A stretch of DNA of 64,000 nt from Exophiala sp. HKRS030 (GCA_023897205.1 JAHWDD010000004.1:2976001-3040000); one strand, 5' to 3'. Shown: positions 30,137 through 41,639, counted from the first letter of the stretch. Program-made: numbers and translations. The notes: generated by a model from the letters alone, not told the origin.

Positions 30137-31456
30137 TTAACTCGCAGCTCTTTTCAACCCCTCCTCCGCTACCTGAATGAGTGGCAGGAGATTCTTCTCT
30201 TTCAAAATCGGCAGTAGATTTGCAAAAGCTTCTTGCGACTCGGCCTTGTCGCCGCTTTCCAACAGCAAATCTGCTCGAGTCATGCGGGCTGACAGTGACG
30301 CCAACTCACAAATATCGTCACGATCTTCAGGCTCGACAGCCTCTGTTGTCGCAATGGCCTGGTCTGCCCAATTGATGGCTGCTTTTCTAGCGGCAGCTAA
30401 GGAAGACTTTGTCGCTGGTCTGCCATTGATCTTCGCATCCGGCTTCTTGAGCGCCAGATCCATCGTCGAGGCAATGTTGCTGAGCACTTGGGCCTCTTTG
30501 CAGGATCTAGTCCCGTTGCACGAGGCTCGTAGGGGTTGCAGAGTCAACATGTAGACCTGCAGTGCATTTGCTTCTTCGCCCGTGGTGGCGTAGAGATCTC
30601 CCATCTGTGATAGCATAGCGGCGATCTCGCCTGTCGTCATGCCTGCGCTGTTGTCATTCGTGAAGCCATTCGTCTGAGGATCTTTTGTCTCCTTGACCAC
30701 CAGACCAACAGCGTCAGAGAGAACTTGCTTGGCCATTGACCGGTCTTGCATATAGTCGCTTTCATATAATGATGCCAGCTTGACTTTTGCCTGGATCGTT
30801 GCCCGTAGCAGAGTCCTCCTCGTTGCTTCCTCCTCTTCGCTCGGCATTGCACCTCCGGCCCGTCCTTCGTCAATTTCAGCGACTTTTTGCTGCACGTCTT
30901 TGACCATCCCATCGAGAATCTCTATGGCAGACTTGATGTGTCCAAAGTTTTCCCACATCTGCGAGAAGCGTATCCGGATTCCTAATGCGTCAGGCTTGAG
31001 GGGATCCATGCCGGCTTCTTCTGCCTTCTGGATAGCCTGCAGGAAGTACTTCGCCGACGTTTCTGGGTCGGGCTGAATATGTGTATAGTGTAGAGCAAGA
31101 CGTAGTCTCTCTTCGACCTCAGGGGGGTAGTCCGTCGTGTGGAGTTTATCTTTTTTGTACTCGTTGTATGCCATGACCAGGAGCATAGACACAGACCCGA
31201 AGCAACCGATCAGAAGGAATGGAAAAAGGATAGGGTGTTGCACTCGGGCATCGATCACCATCTTCTCGAATCGATTTGGTGGTCTCGTATATGTTTTCGC
31301 CGTTCTCGTTTGCGTGCGAGGAATATCGCGTTGCTGTTGTCGACGGAGAGGTTTTGGGGTGGCTGCGCTGTGGTAGCCATTGGAAAATGCGCTGCGAGCA
31401 TTCTTCCTTCCAGACTTGAGGCTGCGGCAGAAGTGACGAGAAAAAGGGCTGTTCAT
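30137..31456 (-). CDS. Mgr3-like mitochondrial inner-membrane TPR protein
   Basis: Intronless, 439 aa from the ATG at 31456 (MNSPFSRHF...); the frame is open 41 codons further, but the mature-looking start with Arg-rich, Ser-rich residues and no acidic residue fits a mitochondrial presequence. One membrane helix lies at residues about 74-96 (ILFPFLLIGCFGSVSMLLVM), followed by a soluble domain of degenerate TPR helices (AKYFLQAIQKAEEAG, HIKSAIEILDGM, AAMLSQMGDLYATTGEEANA, AARKAAINWADQAIATTEA). This is the layout of yeast Mgr3, an adaptor that helps the i-AAA protease Yme1 capture substrates in the intermembrane space. Assignment is by architecture and sequence feel. Confidence 0.75.
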   Translation of the reverse strand: MNSPFSRHFCRSLKSGRKNARSAFSNGYHSAATPKPLRRQQQRDIPRTQTRTAKTYTRPPNRFEKMVIDARVQHPILFPFLLIGCFGSVSMLLVMAYNEYKKDKLHTTDYPPEVEERLRLALHYTHIQPDPETSAKYFLQAIQKAEEAGMDPLKPDALGIRIRFSQMWENFGHIKSAIEILDGMVKDVQQKVAEIDEGRAGGAMPSEEEEATRRTLLRATIQAKVKLASLYESDYMQDRSMAKQVLSDAVGLVVKETKDPQTNGFTNDNSAGMTTGEIAAMLSQMGDLYATTGEEANALQVYMLTLQPLRASCNGTRSCKEAQVLSNIASTMDLALKKPDAKINGRPATKSSLAAARKAAINWADQAIATTEAVEPEDRDDICELASLSARMTRADLLLESGDKAESQEAFANLLPILKEKNLLPLIQVAEEGLKRAAS

Positions 31457-31740
31457 GATGCAAACAGTCCAAATATACGTATAGCACGATGTGATGTTCT
31501 CAGTGCGAATTCTTGTGGACGAGGAAAGATGCTGCGCTAGAAACAAATTCCGTTCCCCGGATTTCGACGTCATCGTCATTGGCTCTGAGACTTGTCAAGA
31601 TTTCAACAGAACACTCCACGATCTTCAATCTACAATCCTCATGGTGTTCATCTGAACTTCGTTGTGTTCGTCTTCATTCTCGTAATTGAAACTTATGCAA
31701 TTCTACGACATGCAAATACAACGATACCAAGGTCCCTCCC

Positions 31741-33703
31741 CTACCATTGCGCCTTCATCGAACCGGCCTCTGCAGAATCAGGATTCTCCTTACCAGTCCT
31801 CGTGTTCGGTTCGATAACGGACCTCGCGCTCCTCGATCCTTCTGGCCTACGGCTGGGCGTATCAATCTCCTCCGTCACGCTCAGCGAGCTCGTCTCCAAT
31901 GGTCCTAGGGGCTGTTGGGTAATTATACTCTCAAAAACAAGTTGTCCCCCCTGGTCAGAGAGGTAGCCTGCCTCGTAGGCCGTCTTGGAGGTTAACAGAA
32001 TCGGAACGCGATGTCCTCTCCTTTCTTCTTGCTTTGTACATTCTAGCAGCCAGGAGGCGGAGTAGTTAGTGCTTGTATTCATATTCGTATTCGTAATGTT
32101 GTATATGGTATGCTTGCTATCAAAAGGCATAGCTCCACTGATAGGTGGGCTAAAGGTTTCGTTGGTCCAGGCGTATAGCATGGGTCTCTTGTTCGTGGTC
32201 AGAATGACGAGGATGTTTGGTTGTCGTGGATGCCAGAGGGCTTGTTTGATAGGGTGAGAGAAAAGAAGGACGACATGTGGGTGGGCAGCGTCGCCAGTGT
32301 TGGGCGTGATATCTTCCAATTTCCAGAGAAATAGCGTGTGAGGCAATGAACGGGTTCTTGTGGCTAGGAGTGTCTGATCGCAATTGAGAGATGTAATGTC
32401 GATTGGGTTTGAGTTTGTGGGGTTAGGTGTAGACGTGAAGGTGGATGTGAATTGTCTTGTCGTCTCATTCTGCTTCTCCTTCAACGCATCGAATGTTCCG
32501 GTTTGTCGGATGAAAAGCGGCGAACAAGGGTCGTGCGGCTGTACAGTTTCCTGCCAGATAGTCGTGTGGGCACCGTCGACAATGTGCGTGTGTCTGAAGG
32601 ACGCAAGTGTATTGACTACCATGCTGTTTATGGTGTGGTATCGGATCAGGACATGTGCCTGCGCAGTCGTTACTATTTGGATTGTTCTGTTGTCGTCCTT
32701 CTCCTGTGTTCGAATCCATTGCCAATGAGTAACACCCAGGCCCTCTACAGGCTCAACGCTCGGACCAAATGTGGTGGATGTGATGTCGAGTAGTTTCAAA
32801 GGATGACCTTGTGCTGTGAAAAAGGAGAGTTTTGTACCATGTGTCGCCGAGTCGCAAACAGCTATCACCGGACTACCTGCCGGGCACCACACCATGCTCT
32901 GAGCATCTGCTGTATTCGCATCGAACGATTTATAAGTTATCTCGTTGTTCTGACCAAGCTCAAACACAGTAACTCTGTCCTGCCCCCTGTCTCGCCTAAG
33001 CAAGGAAAAGTACCGCGCGTCAGGAGCCATGGCCAGGCTCCGGCTGTCCGAAAATTTCACATGTGGTATGTCTTCTCGCTGTGGTTTCGTCATGCTCAGT
33101 ATTGCAGCATTGGTTCCCGCTTCGAAGAACACAAGTGCGTGTCGGTGGTTGAAGACAAATTCGGCGAGGGTGAGCCTGCCAAAGTGCTTCCCCAGCTTGT
33201 AGTCGGTAAGTATATTCGATCGGGTCGAGGGCTCGTCCTCGAGACTACGCATGACTCTCGGGGATCGCAGCTCTGCGCTCAAGGCAATGAGACGGTCACC
33301 ATCTGAGAGCAAGAGCCACGTTCGGCTCAACTCAGACTCGGACGTCGTATTCGAAAGGGCTTCTCCCTCCTTCCCCGACACCCACATAGTTTCTGGGGAC
33401 CAGCGGATTATGGCGCATTCCCTGAGAAATGTCCGTGCAGACTGAGGAACTTTGATGCCCGTGATGGCCTTGCGGTCCTTTGTTGCCGCAGCAAGATCAA
33501 CCAGATGGATCTTCTGATCCGTTGAGATGGCGGCCAGGAGCCGTCCATCAGGGGAGAGGACCGACCTCTGTAGAGCTGTCCTCCACACCACAGATTAACA
33601 TGGTGTTGCGTCAAGGAAAGGGGAACAAATAGGGGGCGTTGCTCATTGCGAATGACGTTTTTGAGAACTCACATTGTCCGACAAAGGCGGTGTTTTCTTC
33701 CAT
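31741..33703 (-). CDS. WD40-repeat protein WRAP73/Wdr8
   Basis: Exons 33703-33673 and 33575-31741 give 621 aa. The short first exon encodes MEENTAFVGQ and joins to SLQRSVLSPDGRLLAA. Degenerate WD40 blades can be followed: SPDGRLLAAISTDQKIHLVDL, IIRWSPETMW, SMVWCPAGSPVIAVCD, GLGVTHWQWIRTQ, DITSLNCDQTLLATRT..LFLWKL and ALWHPRQPNILVILTTNKRP with LYAWTN. This arrangement with WxP-type blades is that of WRAP73 (fission yeast Wdr8), which with Msd1/SSX2IP anchors microtubule minus ends at spindle pole bodies. Human WRAP73 is about 460 aa; the extra length here is a long C-terminal tail and inserts. Function is inferred from the family. Confidence 0.8.
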
Positions 33704-34271
33704 GATGGCAAGTACCGTGTCCTTGAATAACCACGGACGGCATGAGCCCTTCTAGAAGGGAGTATTGATATATATCATAACGTTGATGCTGTTCAAGTTG
33801 ACATTTTGTCGAACGTCAACTTTGACAAAAGACGACGCGTTAATATCGCGGCTTGAGGCGAGAGTGAGACGCGCTTGAGGCGGGAGTCCCCGTGACTGTG
33901 AAGACACTAGATGTTGGCTTATTGAAGAATTCGACAATTCTTTAACTGTTCTATTCACATGCCCACCTTGAGAGGCGACTTGACGAATTGAACTACAATG
34001 CCAGTAAAGGTGAGTATGCTGAACCCGTCGTGGCTAGATGATTCCCTTCAACCCTGTAGGTGACCAAATGGCCTGAAAAGCAAGTAACCCTTTGCCATGT
34101 ACTTACCAAACCATGACACGCTGTGAAGCTTTTTCAAAGAATAGACACCTAATTTCAGTTTTGTCTGGCAATGGCAGTTCATTTGATGCCATTCCCTCTT
34201 TCTACCGATGCCGGGTTGCTAATGGGGCCAACCATCTAGAACGATTCTTATATCGTTGTCTATTCATCTTC
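33704..34271. other. Intergenic region
   Basis: This holds the WRAP73 promoter and the 3' UTR of the phosphatase gene. Only short frames are present. Confidence 0.4.
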
Positions 34272-36088
34272 TCAGAAGCCATTTTCGATCTGCCCAGCCA
34301 TTTGCGCCGGACTCTCAAGCCCATCAGCAGGCTTATCTAGGTTCTGCCCGCATTGAACCTTCCAGTTCTTGGGGGTGTAGCTGTCGCAGACGCGTTTGAA
34401 TGCCTCAAATGTACACAGAGTGTCGTCACCCTGGTAATTGTTGCCCTCTTTCGCGCATGCAGGTACCCTCATCACTTTGTCATTGTACCTGACGCGCACA
34501 TAATATCCGTCGAGGCGCTCCTTTTGCTTTTCCGATAGCTCACTCCAGGCCGACCTGGCGACCAGATCTTTCGGGGGGATGCTTGTCGCAATACCAGAAC
34601 CACGGCTGAGTTTTGGTGTCGAGAGTGGACTGCTTGACCCGCTGTTAGATGAAGACTGTGTTTCCGAACCTCTCAACCCCAAGAAACTAGCAAAGAGACC
34701 CGGTTTCGTGTCCTGGGCTTTTGGCTCGGTGCTCGTCGGCGTCGTTGGTGTCAAGAACTCTGTGTCTTTTCCAGAGTCATCACTGTCCTCATCGTTGCGA
34801 GCTCGAAATAGTTCGAAAGCAATGTGACTCGTATAAGGCGGCCACTTTTCGCCATTGAAGGCGCCTAGGCTGGTCAAGACTCCGGCGAGGGTAGTATCAT
34901 GGCATCCACTCATCGCGAATCGAATGCCCATTTCTCCTCCTCTGCCCTTTCCTAGCCTTCCGTTCTCCCCCCCGATTTCGTTGATACTCAATCCTGCTCC
35001 TTCAACTTTACTCGTCATCCTTTCCACGATATCCCCCATCAAGCTTCCAATTCCGAGCGTGCGGTACTCCCTATTCTCGTTGTACCCGGCAAACCACTCT
35101 TCCACACCGATCTTGTCGATGATGTCTCTAGCTTTCGCGTCGTAGAACTCTTTCGGCAGTCTCGTCTCACGCCCGTGGGCCAAGGTACTGTTGATTGTGT
35201 CCATTATACCCGACAATCTAGGATGTGAATCCACGGCGACGTTGGGACTGCTTTCTGGCATCCATTTGCCCATCAGTTTCGTGAGATATCTCATATCGTC
35301 CGTTTCGTTCCAGCGGTCTGCTGCTCGTTGGGCAAAGGCCCGTGACAGCTGCGCAAAGCGCCTACAATTGCTGTCGTTCGGGAAGAGGGTTTCGTCGGCG
35401 GGAGTACGTGTGACAATCGTAGGTGCAGGGAACGATGCGGTTCGTGCGGTGAGCGGATACATGCCCCAGAAAGTCTGCTGGACAGACTCGAGGGCTCGCG
35501 GGAGAGGAGTCGCACGCAGGTAGATCAGATCGGCATTGGCGATGAGTTTCGGCATAAAGTGAAGCTGATCTACGTAGAGATGCCGTAGGCGGCGGCCGAG
35601 TTCGTAGGTCGTCTGTCGCCCTTTGTCGGTGAGCTCACCAAATTGACTGAACCACGCCGTCGAGTCAGTCAAAATCGCCTTGTGCCAACCCCAAGTAGCA
35701 ACACGTACCAGATACCATCCACCTCCCCAGCTGGCCCAGCAGCGATGAGCGGTCCGTCGTCGTTACCGAATGTCTCGAGTCGCCTCCGCCACTGTAGACT
35801 ATCCCATTGAGACACATCGTTGGTGGTCATGGTGACCGAGCGCAGGCGTTGGGCTGCATTGCAGTACGGCCAGTAGGCGGGGAGGCCTGCCTGGAATGGA
35901 TCATGAGCTGAAGGCTTAGATACATGTCTACTGAAGATATAGAAACTTACATTGCCGAAACGAGCTGATACAGGCGCACGCTCACCATGGCGAAGGAGAA
36001 CCTGGACAAGTCGCAGCTCAAGGCCTTTAGGGTAGAGCTTGTTGAGCTCTTCCTGCGAATACGGTGTGCGGGGTGTAAGGGTCGTCAT
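34272..36088 (-). CDS. Histidine acid phosphatase (ACP6-like)
   Basis: Exons 36088-35951, 35890-35709 and 35646-34272 give 564 aa. The catalytic RHGERAP motif is at residues 33-39 with nucleophile His34, and GCHDTTLAGVL near two thirds of the protein supplies the HD proton-donor pair. GELTDKGRQTTYELGRRLR and YLRATPLPRALESVQQTFWG are the conserved helical segments of branch-2 histidine phosphatases. There is no signal peptide, which separates it from secreted phytases and acid phosphatases and points to the intracellular ACP6/lysophosphatidic-acid-phosphatase type; the substrate remains a guess. A Ser/Thr-rich insertion of about 90 residues lies after FRARNDEDSDD. The introns use GTAAGT and GTACGT donors and join in phase. 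Confidence 0.88.
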
Positions 36089-36507
36089 GTTCGAGTCTCG
36101 AGTTCATTTCTTAGTCCAGTGTTGGTCCCAGGTTCGTCTATAACATGGAAGCTGGACGAGTGTCTAGTTTGTGAACCCTTTAAGAAGTTCTCACCAGGCG
36201 AAAGTCATTCGAGACAAGGGGGAAATGTGTCACCGACACGATGACTATCGAGGTCCTGGGTCTAGTTTTCTAGAACCGGGCTGGTCGCCCCGCTAAATAT
36301 CTTCAAATCATAGTAGAACGTTGACCAGGGGCCGTGCGGATGGATGAAACCACGGGGACCATGCCAAATCTCGACATCGAAGCGCCTGCCTTGAATACAG
36401 CAAATACTATAGTACTCCGTATAGTTGATTCATTTCAGCCTGACATGAGCTCGCACCGAATACAGGAGGGTATCTAACAAACAATTTCCAAGGCTTGCAT
36501 CGGCTTA
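36089..36507. other. Intergenic region
   Basis: This holds the phosphatase promoter and the 3' UTR of the VHS-GAT gene. The nonamer TACTCCGTA lies at 36413-36421. Confidence 0.4.
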
Positions 36508-38311
36508 TCAAATCCGCATATCATTCATTCGTCGTCCAACCGTCTCTGGTTCGTCTACTGGACTCACAGGGTTACTTCCATGCGCTCCATTGGTCTTTGT
36601 CGGACCCCCAGCACTATGAGGGGGGGAACCACCATGCATGGTAAGATGTGCCGCTGAAGAGTCCTGCCTAGCCATGTAACTCTGTGTTGGCTCGTAATCT
36701 ATATTGTATGGCCCGGGTCTTGGTTGCGCGCTCGAGGACTCGTTCGAAAATTGATTTCCGGGTGCTTGTTGCGGCAGAGTTGACGGCGAATCTTCACTGA
36801 AATCGATCAAGCCGCCACTGGACTGCTTCTGAGCCCCCGGCTGTTCGTCTGCGTCGTCTGTAAATGGATTCTCGGGTACGCCGTAGGCATATGATTGTGA
36901 TTGTGGGCGCATCCGTTGTGGAATTGGAGGAGCTTGCTCGGGAGCAGAGTATGCATCAGCATAGTCATGCTCAGTCGCCTGAGGTTGAGCTCTGACTGCA
37001 CCACGGGCTCCAGGAGGAGGTCCTGGAGGTGGCTCAAATTGCTCCGGTGTTTCTTCCCGAGGCGGACTCACTGGACTTGGGATAGAATTCTGACGGCGAG
37101 GCGGGGATGTGGGGTATGGCCTATTATCATGTAAGGGGCCACTGCTGTAGACGTTTTGGCCTAGGCTGTGCTGTGGCATTGCTGCAAAATTCTGCGGGGG
37201 CGGAGTCTCAGCATGAGGACTAGGCGTTGCGAGGCCACTCGACTTTCGTGCTTGGAGCATGGCCCTCTGGTATTTAGACATGGCTATGTTGAGCTGATCA
37301 TTCGTCTCTATCAGCGTGAGCATTGTATCTGGATCGGGTGCCGGGTTTTGACAATTCATGATATTCTGAATGCTCTTCTGGGCATTCCTCGCTCGACCTC
37401 CGAATTCCGTGACCAGATCGTTTGCGAGTAGCTCGGATTGCGGTGTTGATTGAACGGTCTGAACCAGTAGTCGAGCAGTCGTCTTCGCCTCTTCAATGCG
37501 TGCCGCCAGCTCTTCGGGGGGAGGAAGGAGGTTTTCACGTCCGTAACGATTGCCATGCTGTTGGTATTGGTATTGCCCTGCGGGTGGTGGAGGAGGTACA
37601 CGGTAATTCTGTTGGTGATCAGCGAGGTGATCGGTGCCAACGGCTTCCATAGAAGCCCAACCTACCGAAGGACGAAGGGTATTCCGCTTTCCCTTTTCTT
37701 TCCTCCACATTTCCATCAAAGGACCGAGTGTATCATTTCCAGGTGCCTTCTCAAACTCGAAGTAGTCAAGTGTCTCCCTCAAAATCTGTTGTACACTCTT
37801 GTCTCTGCCATCTCGGAGCAGCTCTTTTATGGTCTGTACAAATTTTGTGTCAAAATTCTGCGTGAAGACGAGGCCAGGGTTGTCGGTAAGGATACGGGCC
37901 AGCATAACCGCATTATATTGTGCGTAGCCCCGGGTGTAATTCTCCTTGGAGAGGAATCGTCGGATGGTAGCAGCGGCCTCTTTGGCGGCGGTAGGACTGG
38001 ATTCTGCGGCATCGACAATGGCCGGCAGATGGAGATACTCGTCGCCTGCGCCTTGAGAGTTGGGTGCGCCAGATTCGCAGAAGGCGGTCTGGGATTGTCA
38101 GCCTGATTGAGCGCAGAATAGACACTGGTGAATCTACCATTTCACGAACAACCACTGCTTCCGGCGAGTCACCTTGTGGAAGCACCATTGGTGAACTGCC
38201 ATTTCGTTCTGGACCTACGTCTTCCAAGTCAGACCATTATCAGCGCCCAAAGGAATTCAGTAGACACGTACTGTCACTTTTCTTTTTGATGTTGCCCAGC
38301 AACTTCTTCAT
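36508..38311 (-). CDS. VHS-GAT domain protein, Lsb5-like
   Basis: Exons 38311-38272, 38214-38138 and 38088-36508 give 565 aa. It opens MKKLLGNIKKKSD. A VHS/ENTH-like domain occupies residues about 30-160 (YLHLPAIVDAAESSPTAAKE, TIRRFLSKENYTRGYAQYNA, MLARILTDNPGLVFTQNFD, VQQILRETLDYFEFE). A GAT domain follows at about 225-310 (LPPPEELAARIEEAKTTARL, ELLANDLVTEFGGRARNAQK, LIETNDQLNIAMSKYQRAML). The C-terminal 250 residues are Pro/Gln-rich and disordered, with NPF motifs (ENPFTDDAD) that could bind EH domains. This matches yeast Lsb5 and filamentous-fungal relatives that link ubiquitinated cargo, actin patches and endocytosis. Confidence 0.88.
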
Positions 38312-39170
38312 CTTGACAGCCTAGTGTTTGTGCAGACTGCAGGTGATGCCGCTGGTTATGCAGGAGAGGAGGAAGAAGGCCGGCCGCGATGAAGCTAGAC
38401 GCAAGATACAGTCGCTACGTTTAGGAAACAGTGAGGTAAGGCGGACAACTCGATCTGGCGCCGCAGTGACTGTGGATATAAGGTGTCGGTGCTGGAGATG
38501 GAGCTGGAGATGAAGATCACCCGCAGGCACAGCCGCAGTCTTCCAGGGTTTCAGATCCCGAGGTCCCAGGGTCGCTTAGCGGTGATATCGGCGTCCGTTG
38601 GCGTGAAAATGGTAAACGCAGGGATGGGTGATGAAACGAAAAATGAAGACCCGCGACCAACTTGCAAAACTGAATTCAACCGCGAACAGTGCACTCTTAA
38701 AGTGTCTTTTCCACCCCGAAGAGGCGAAAAAAGCCGCGTCAATGCATTGGGTAGCGATGAAGTCGACGATGGTCAGCCGCGCACCCTTCGCCTTGGCCAT
38801 CGAGACTCTTCGTCAGCACCGGGTCCAAGATCTGATGGGTTGCGCAAACAGCCACTGTGCGTTTTTAGCGAGACTTTATGCGTAGTCGTCATCTGCCCAG
38901 CCAGATGCACAAAGCTCTTGTGTCATTTCTCACCACGTGCTGGACAGATGACAATGCTGCGAGATACTTTATCGTGCGAGGACAACTACTTCGTGCCAGC
39001 ATGGGTTCCACCCAATCTATCTCGACTACGAGTACGTAGACACTTCCTCGTCCTGCTGACGAGATCCGATGCTGCTCGCTACAGGGTAGATCCGTCCGAA
39101 CCATGCAAGTCAAAATTTCATATCCAAGATGCCATGAATTCAAGTCTATCTATGTGACTAGTTCTTCGAT
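38312..39170. other. Intergenic region
   Basis: 859 bp upstream of the VHS-GAT gene and downstream of the ferric reductase. A long frame exists on the plus strand (about 38483-39157), but it starts without ATG and has no protein-like features. Confidence 0.45.
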
Positions 39171-41162
39171 TTACCAAGTAAAACTCTCCTCGTTCATATC
39201 CAACGCAGCCAGATGTATCCTGCTCCGAACTGCCGCTCTCACCTCATCAGCCAAAGCTCCTGGCCCACAGACACTGACCATTGTAGTCCCAACCCGGATC
39301 GGTAACACTTCGTCGAGGATCGACCCCGGATCAACTCGTCCTTTCACCACCTGCATTGTAGGCTTGCTTTTGTTTTGATTGATGGGTTGCGTTGGCTTGC
39401 TGACGTGCACAATAATTCTGAGAACTTCTCGGCGACCTTCCATATGCAGAATCTCATTCATCCATGGTTTTACCCATTCCATTTGGTGAGTGTCTCGAAT
39501 AGACCAGACCAAAACCATTTTTCGTGTTGCTACCGTTTGTGACCGTGCACCTGCCAGCAGGTGGCGAATCTGGATAAGGTGGTGCGTAATACCAGCACCG
39601 CCCGCAAACATGACAACCGTACCATAGCTTTCGAGAGAATCATGTCCAGCGTAAGGCCCTTCCAGGAATCCCTTCAACTGTAACTTGCGATTCGGCTGTG
39701 CTCGAGCTGCTTCGAAGAGATTTCTGGTCATACCACTCCGTGCTGCCATGACAAGGGAAACACTCGTTGGCGCAACTGAGTGCGTGGATACACCGGAAAT
39801 TGACTGCCTCTCGAGTGAGTCGGGAGTCTTTGGGAGGCCGAGCCGGTAGTTCATGATCTCGGGTTCTGATTCGACATTAGTCCAAGCCACGGAGAAAGGG
39901 TGTGACATCCAAAGTGAGATTGATGGAAGATATGCATACACATGACTTCCCGGTCGAATGGTGATATGGCGCGGCAGTTGAAATGTCACTCGGCATGCTT
40001 CACCTGGTAAAGCCTCCACAAGTGCTGCGGTGACACCTCCGCGGCGAGAGAAATTGAGGTACAACAGCCGGCCAAAACGCCATGTATGCTCAAACACCAA
40101 CAACACCACCGCCGTAAGTATCGAGGGGTACGCAGGTAGTTTGGCTACATCCAGGTGTACATAGATTCCGAGCAGAGCCAGAAAGGCACAGGCCTGGTGT
40201 ATGTGCAAGAAGGTTTCATAGAAGGCATGTCGAAGCACTGAGAATGAATGAAATGCCATGACCAGCATTGAAAGCAGGCCGAGAAGTCCATAGAGAAGGA
40301 AGGGATTGTGGTCGAATACTTTTGGTGTTGCTCGAGTTCCTTCGGCTTGGATGTAGGCCGCCATCCATGCGAAGAAGTGTACGCTGGCTTCCACAACAAC
40401 AATTCTCCCAATCCACCGATGGAAAAGATTGAAAGTATCGAAACTGACTCGCAATGCTCGAATAGCAACATTGTTCCTTGAGGCCAAGACTACCAGAGGG
40501 ATGAGGTTGACGGTTGCGAGGACACCACTGCGACCACGGAGCTCGGCCATCACTGCACCCTTCTGTGGGGGATTGTAATCCAACATCAAACAATAGACCA
40601 CATTCGAGGCCCCATAGAGGAGTAACAGGAGAGAATGGATGCGTCCAGGAAGGGTTCCGTAATTGTGGGCGCTCGACATCTGGAATTCTCGGTTGTGTCG
40701 CTTTTTCCAGAGAGGTGCATAAACAATATGCTTTTTCAGCCAAGGCCAGATGACACCATGGTCGACTGCGTAGTATCGTTGTTGTTCAGGATTTGCCGTC
40801 ATGCAAAAGATGTTGCGGATGTACGACACAAATAACTGTGCAAGTCGGAGAATGAAGACAGTGCCTACTGCAATGCATATAGACAGCCACAGCATCTTGA
40901 CCAATTGACTATCCAACACTAAGTTGACCCCATGAAGTCCAGTGTAGAAAGGCGGCGTTCTCGGTGGGTTGATGACGGTGAGATTGTGGAACGTTCCGTT
41001 CATCGTCGGCTGAAGGGTGATATTGGACGGCCTGAAGATGCCACCTTGTAAACGTCTTGCAATTCCACCATGGGGCTTGCGAATGGGCTCAGACAAAGCC
41101 GAACTCATGTTCTGAAATACTTCATGGATCGTGTCCAGCACGACTGAGGCCATGGAAACCAT
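39171..41162 (-). CDS. Ferric reductase (FRE/NOX family)
   Basis: Intronless, 663 aa. It transfers electrons from NADPH through FAD and two hemes across the membrane to reduce ferric iron or copper. Hydrophobic segments begin at about residue 90. The ferric-reductase transmembrane core has paired heme histidines: HRWIGRIVVVEASVHFFAW and, later, AFYETFLHIHQACAF. The FAD-binding HPFSVAW box follows, then the NADPH site GTVVMFAGGAGITHHL and the C-terminal VSVCGPGALADEV. A lumenal N-terminus with N-glycosylation-like NIT, NGT and NLT sites precedes the core, and no strong cleavable signal is seen. Location is probably the plasma membrane. Upstream lie two hairpins and a five-copy TCAATAA cluster that may regulate it. 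Confidence 0.93.
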   Translation of the reverse strand: MVSMASVVLDTIHEVFQNMSSALSEPIRKPHGGIARRLQGGIFRPSNITLQPTMNGTFHNLTVINPPRTPPFYTGLHGVNLVLDSQLVKMLWLSICIAVGTVFILRLAQLFVSYIRNIFCMTANPEQQRYYAVDHGVIWPWLKKHIVYAPLWKKRHNREFQMSSAHNYGTLPGRIHSLLLLLYGASNVVYCLMLDYNPPQKGAVMAELRGRSGVLATVNLIPLVVLASRNNVAIRALRVSFDTFNLFHRWIGRIVVVEASVHFFAWMAAYIQAEGTRATPKVFDHNPFLLYGLLGLLSMLVMAFHSFSVLRHAFYETFLHIHQACAFLALLGIYVHLDVAKLPAYPSILTAVVLLVFEHTWRFGRLLYLNFSRRGGVTAALVEALPGEACRVTFQLPRHITIRPGSHVYAYLPSISLWMSHPFSVAWTNVESEPEIMNYRLGLPKTPDSLERQSISGVSTHSVAPTSVSLVMAARSGMTRNLFEAARAQPNRKLQLKGFLEGPYAGHDSLESYGTVVMFAGGAGITHHLIQIRHLLAGARSQTVATRKMVLVWSIRDTHQMEWVKPWMNEILHMEGRREVLRIIVHVSKPTQPINQNKSKPTMQVVKGRVDPGSILDEVLPIRVGTTMVSVCGPGALADEVRAAVRSRIHLAALDMNEESFTW

Positions 41163-41299
41163 TTTTCTCGTCTCAGTATCGAACTTCTGTCTTCGAATTG
41201 CTGTTCGAGTACGCTCACAGGGGATACCTGCATGTCAAGGAATTTCTTTTAGGTTGTAAGTGTAGATTTTCGAACACTTTGTTCCTGTTAGAATAGTCC

Positions 41300-41321
41300 T
41301 AGACAAAGAGTGCTTTGTCTA
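41300..41321. repeat. Perfect 9-bp inverted repeat, 4-nt loop
   Basis: TAGACAAAG, spacer AGTG, CTTTGTCTA. It lies 138 bp upstream of the ferric reductase start codon, so it may lie in the 5' leader of the mRNA or in the promoter. Confidence 0.8.
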
Positions 41322-41324
41322 ATT

Positions 41325-41344
41325 GATCCTGAGAAACAAGGATC
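41325..41344. repeat. Second inverted repeat next to the first
   Basis: GATCCT and AGGATC arms of 6 bp around an 8-nt loop, three bases after the first hairpin. Six-base arms alone would be weak; adjacency to a perfect 9-bp hairpin makes it worth recording. Confidence 0.6.
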
Positions 41345-41478
41345 TTGAATAAAGGAATGTCTCCTATGCCAAAAAGGAAAATCTGTGATACTAATCTTGT
41401 ACAGAGGCAAAGAAGGGTGGGATAGATCAAACAGATCAAGAGTCGAGACAACGTCCAGTTGTCCGAGCCCGTCATTGC

Positions 41479-41639
41479 TCAATAACTGACCGTTAGTAGC
41501 TTCAGCCATCATGCTGTCAATAAACAGGTCAATAACTTAGATAGAAGTCTGTTGAGAAAATGAATAACAACTCGTGGTGATGGAGACACGTGAGTGGTGT
41601 TGAGGAATTATCCTCAATAAGCTCTTATTCACTTATTGA
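41479..41639. promoter_or_regulatory. Cluster of five TCAATAA heptamers
   Basis: Exact copies at 41479-41485, 41517-41523, 41529-41535 and 41614-41620, and in reverse orientation (TTATTGA) at 41633-41639, all within 161 bp. The last two form an inverted pair. They lie about 320-480 bp upstream of the ferric reductase start. No known factor is assigned. Confidence 0.6.

Noticed and set aside
38483..39157. A 224-codon open frame on the plus strand
   Set aside because: It starts with GTG rather than ATG, has no domain or protein-like composition, and fills ordinary intergenic space.
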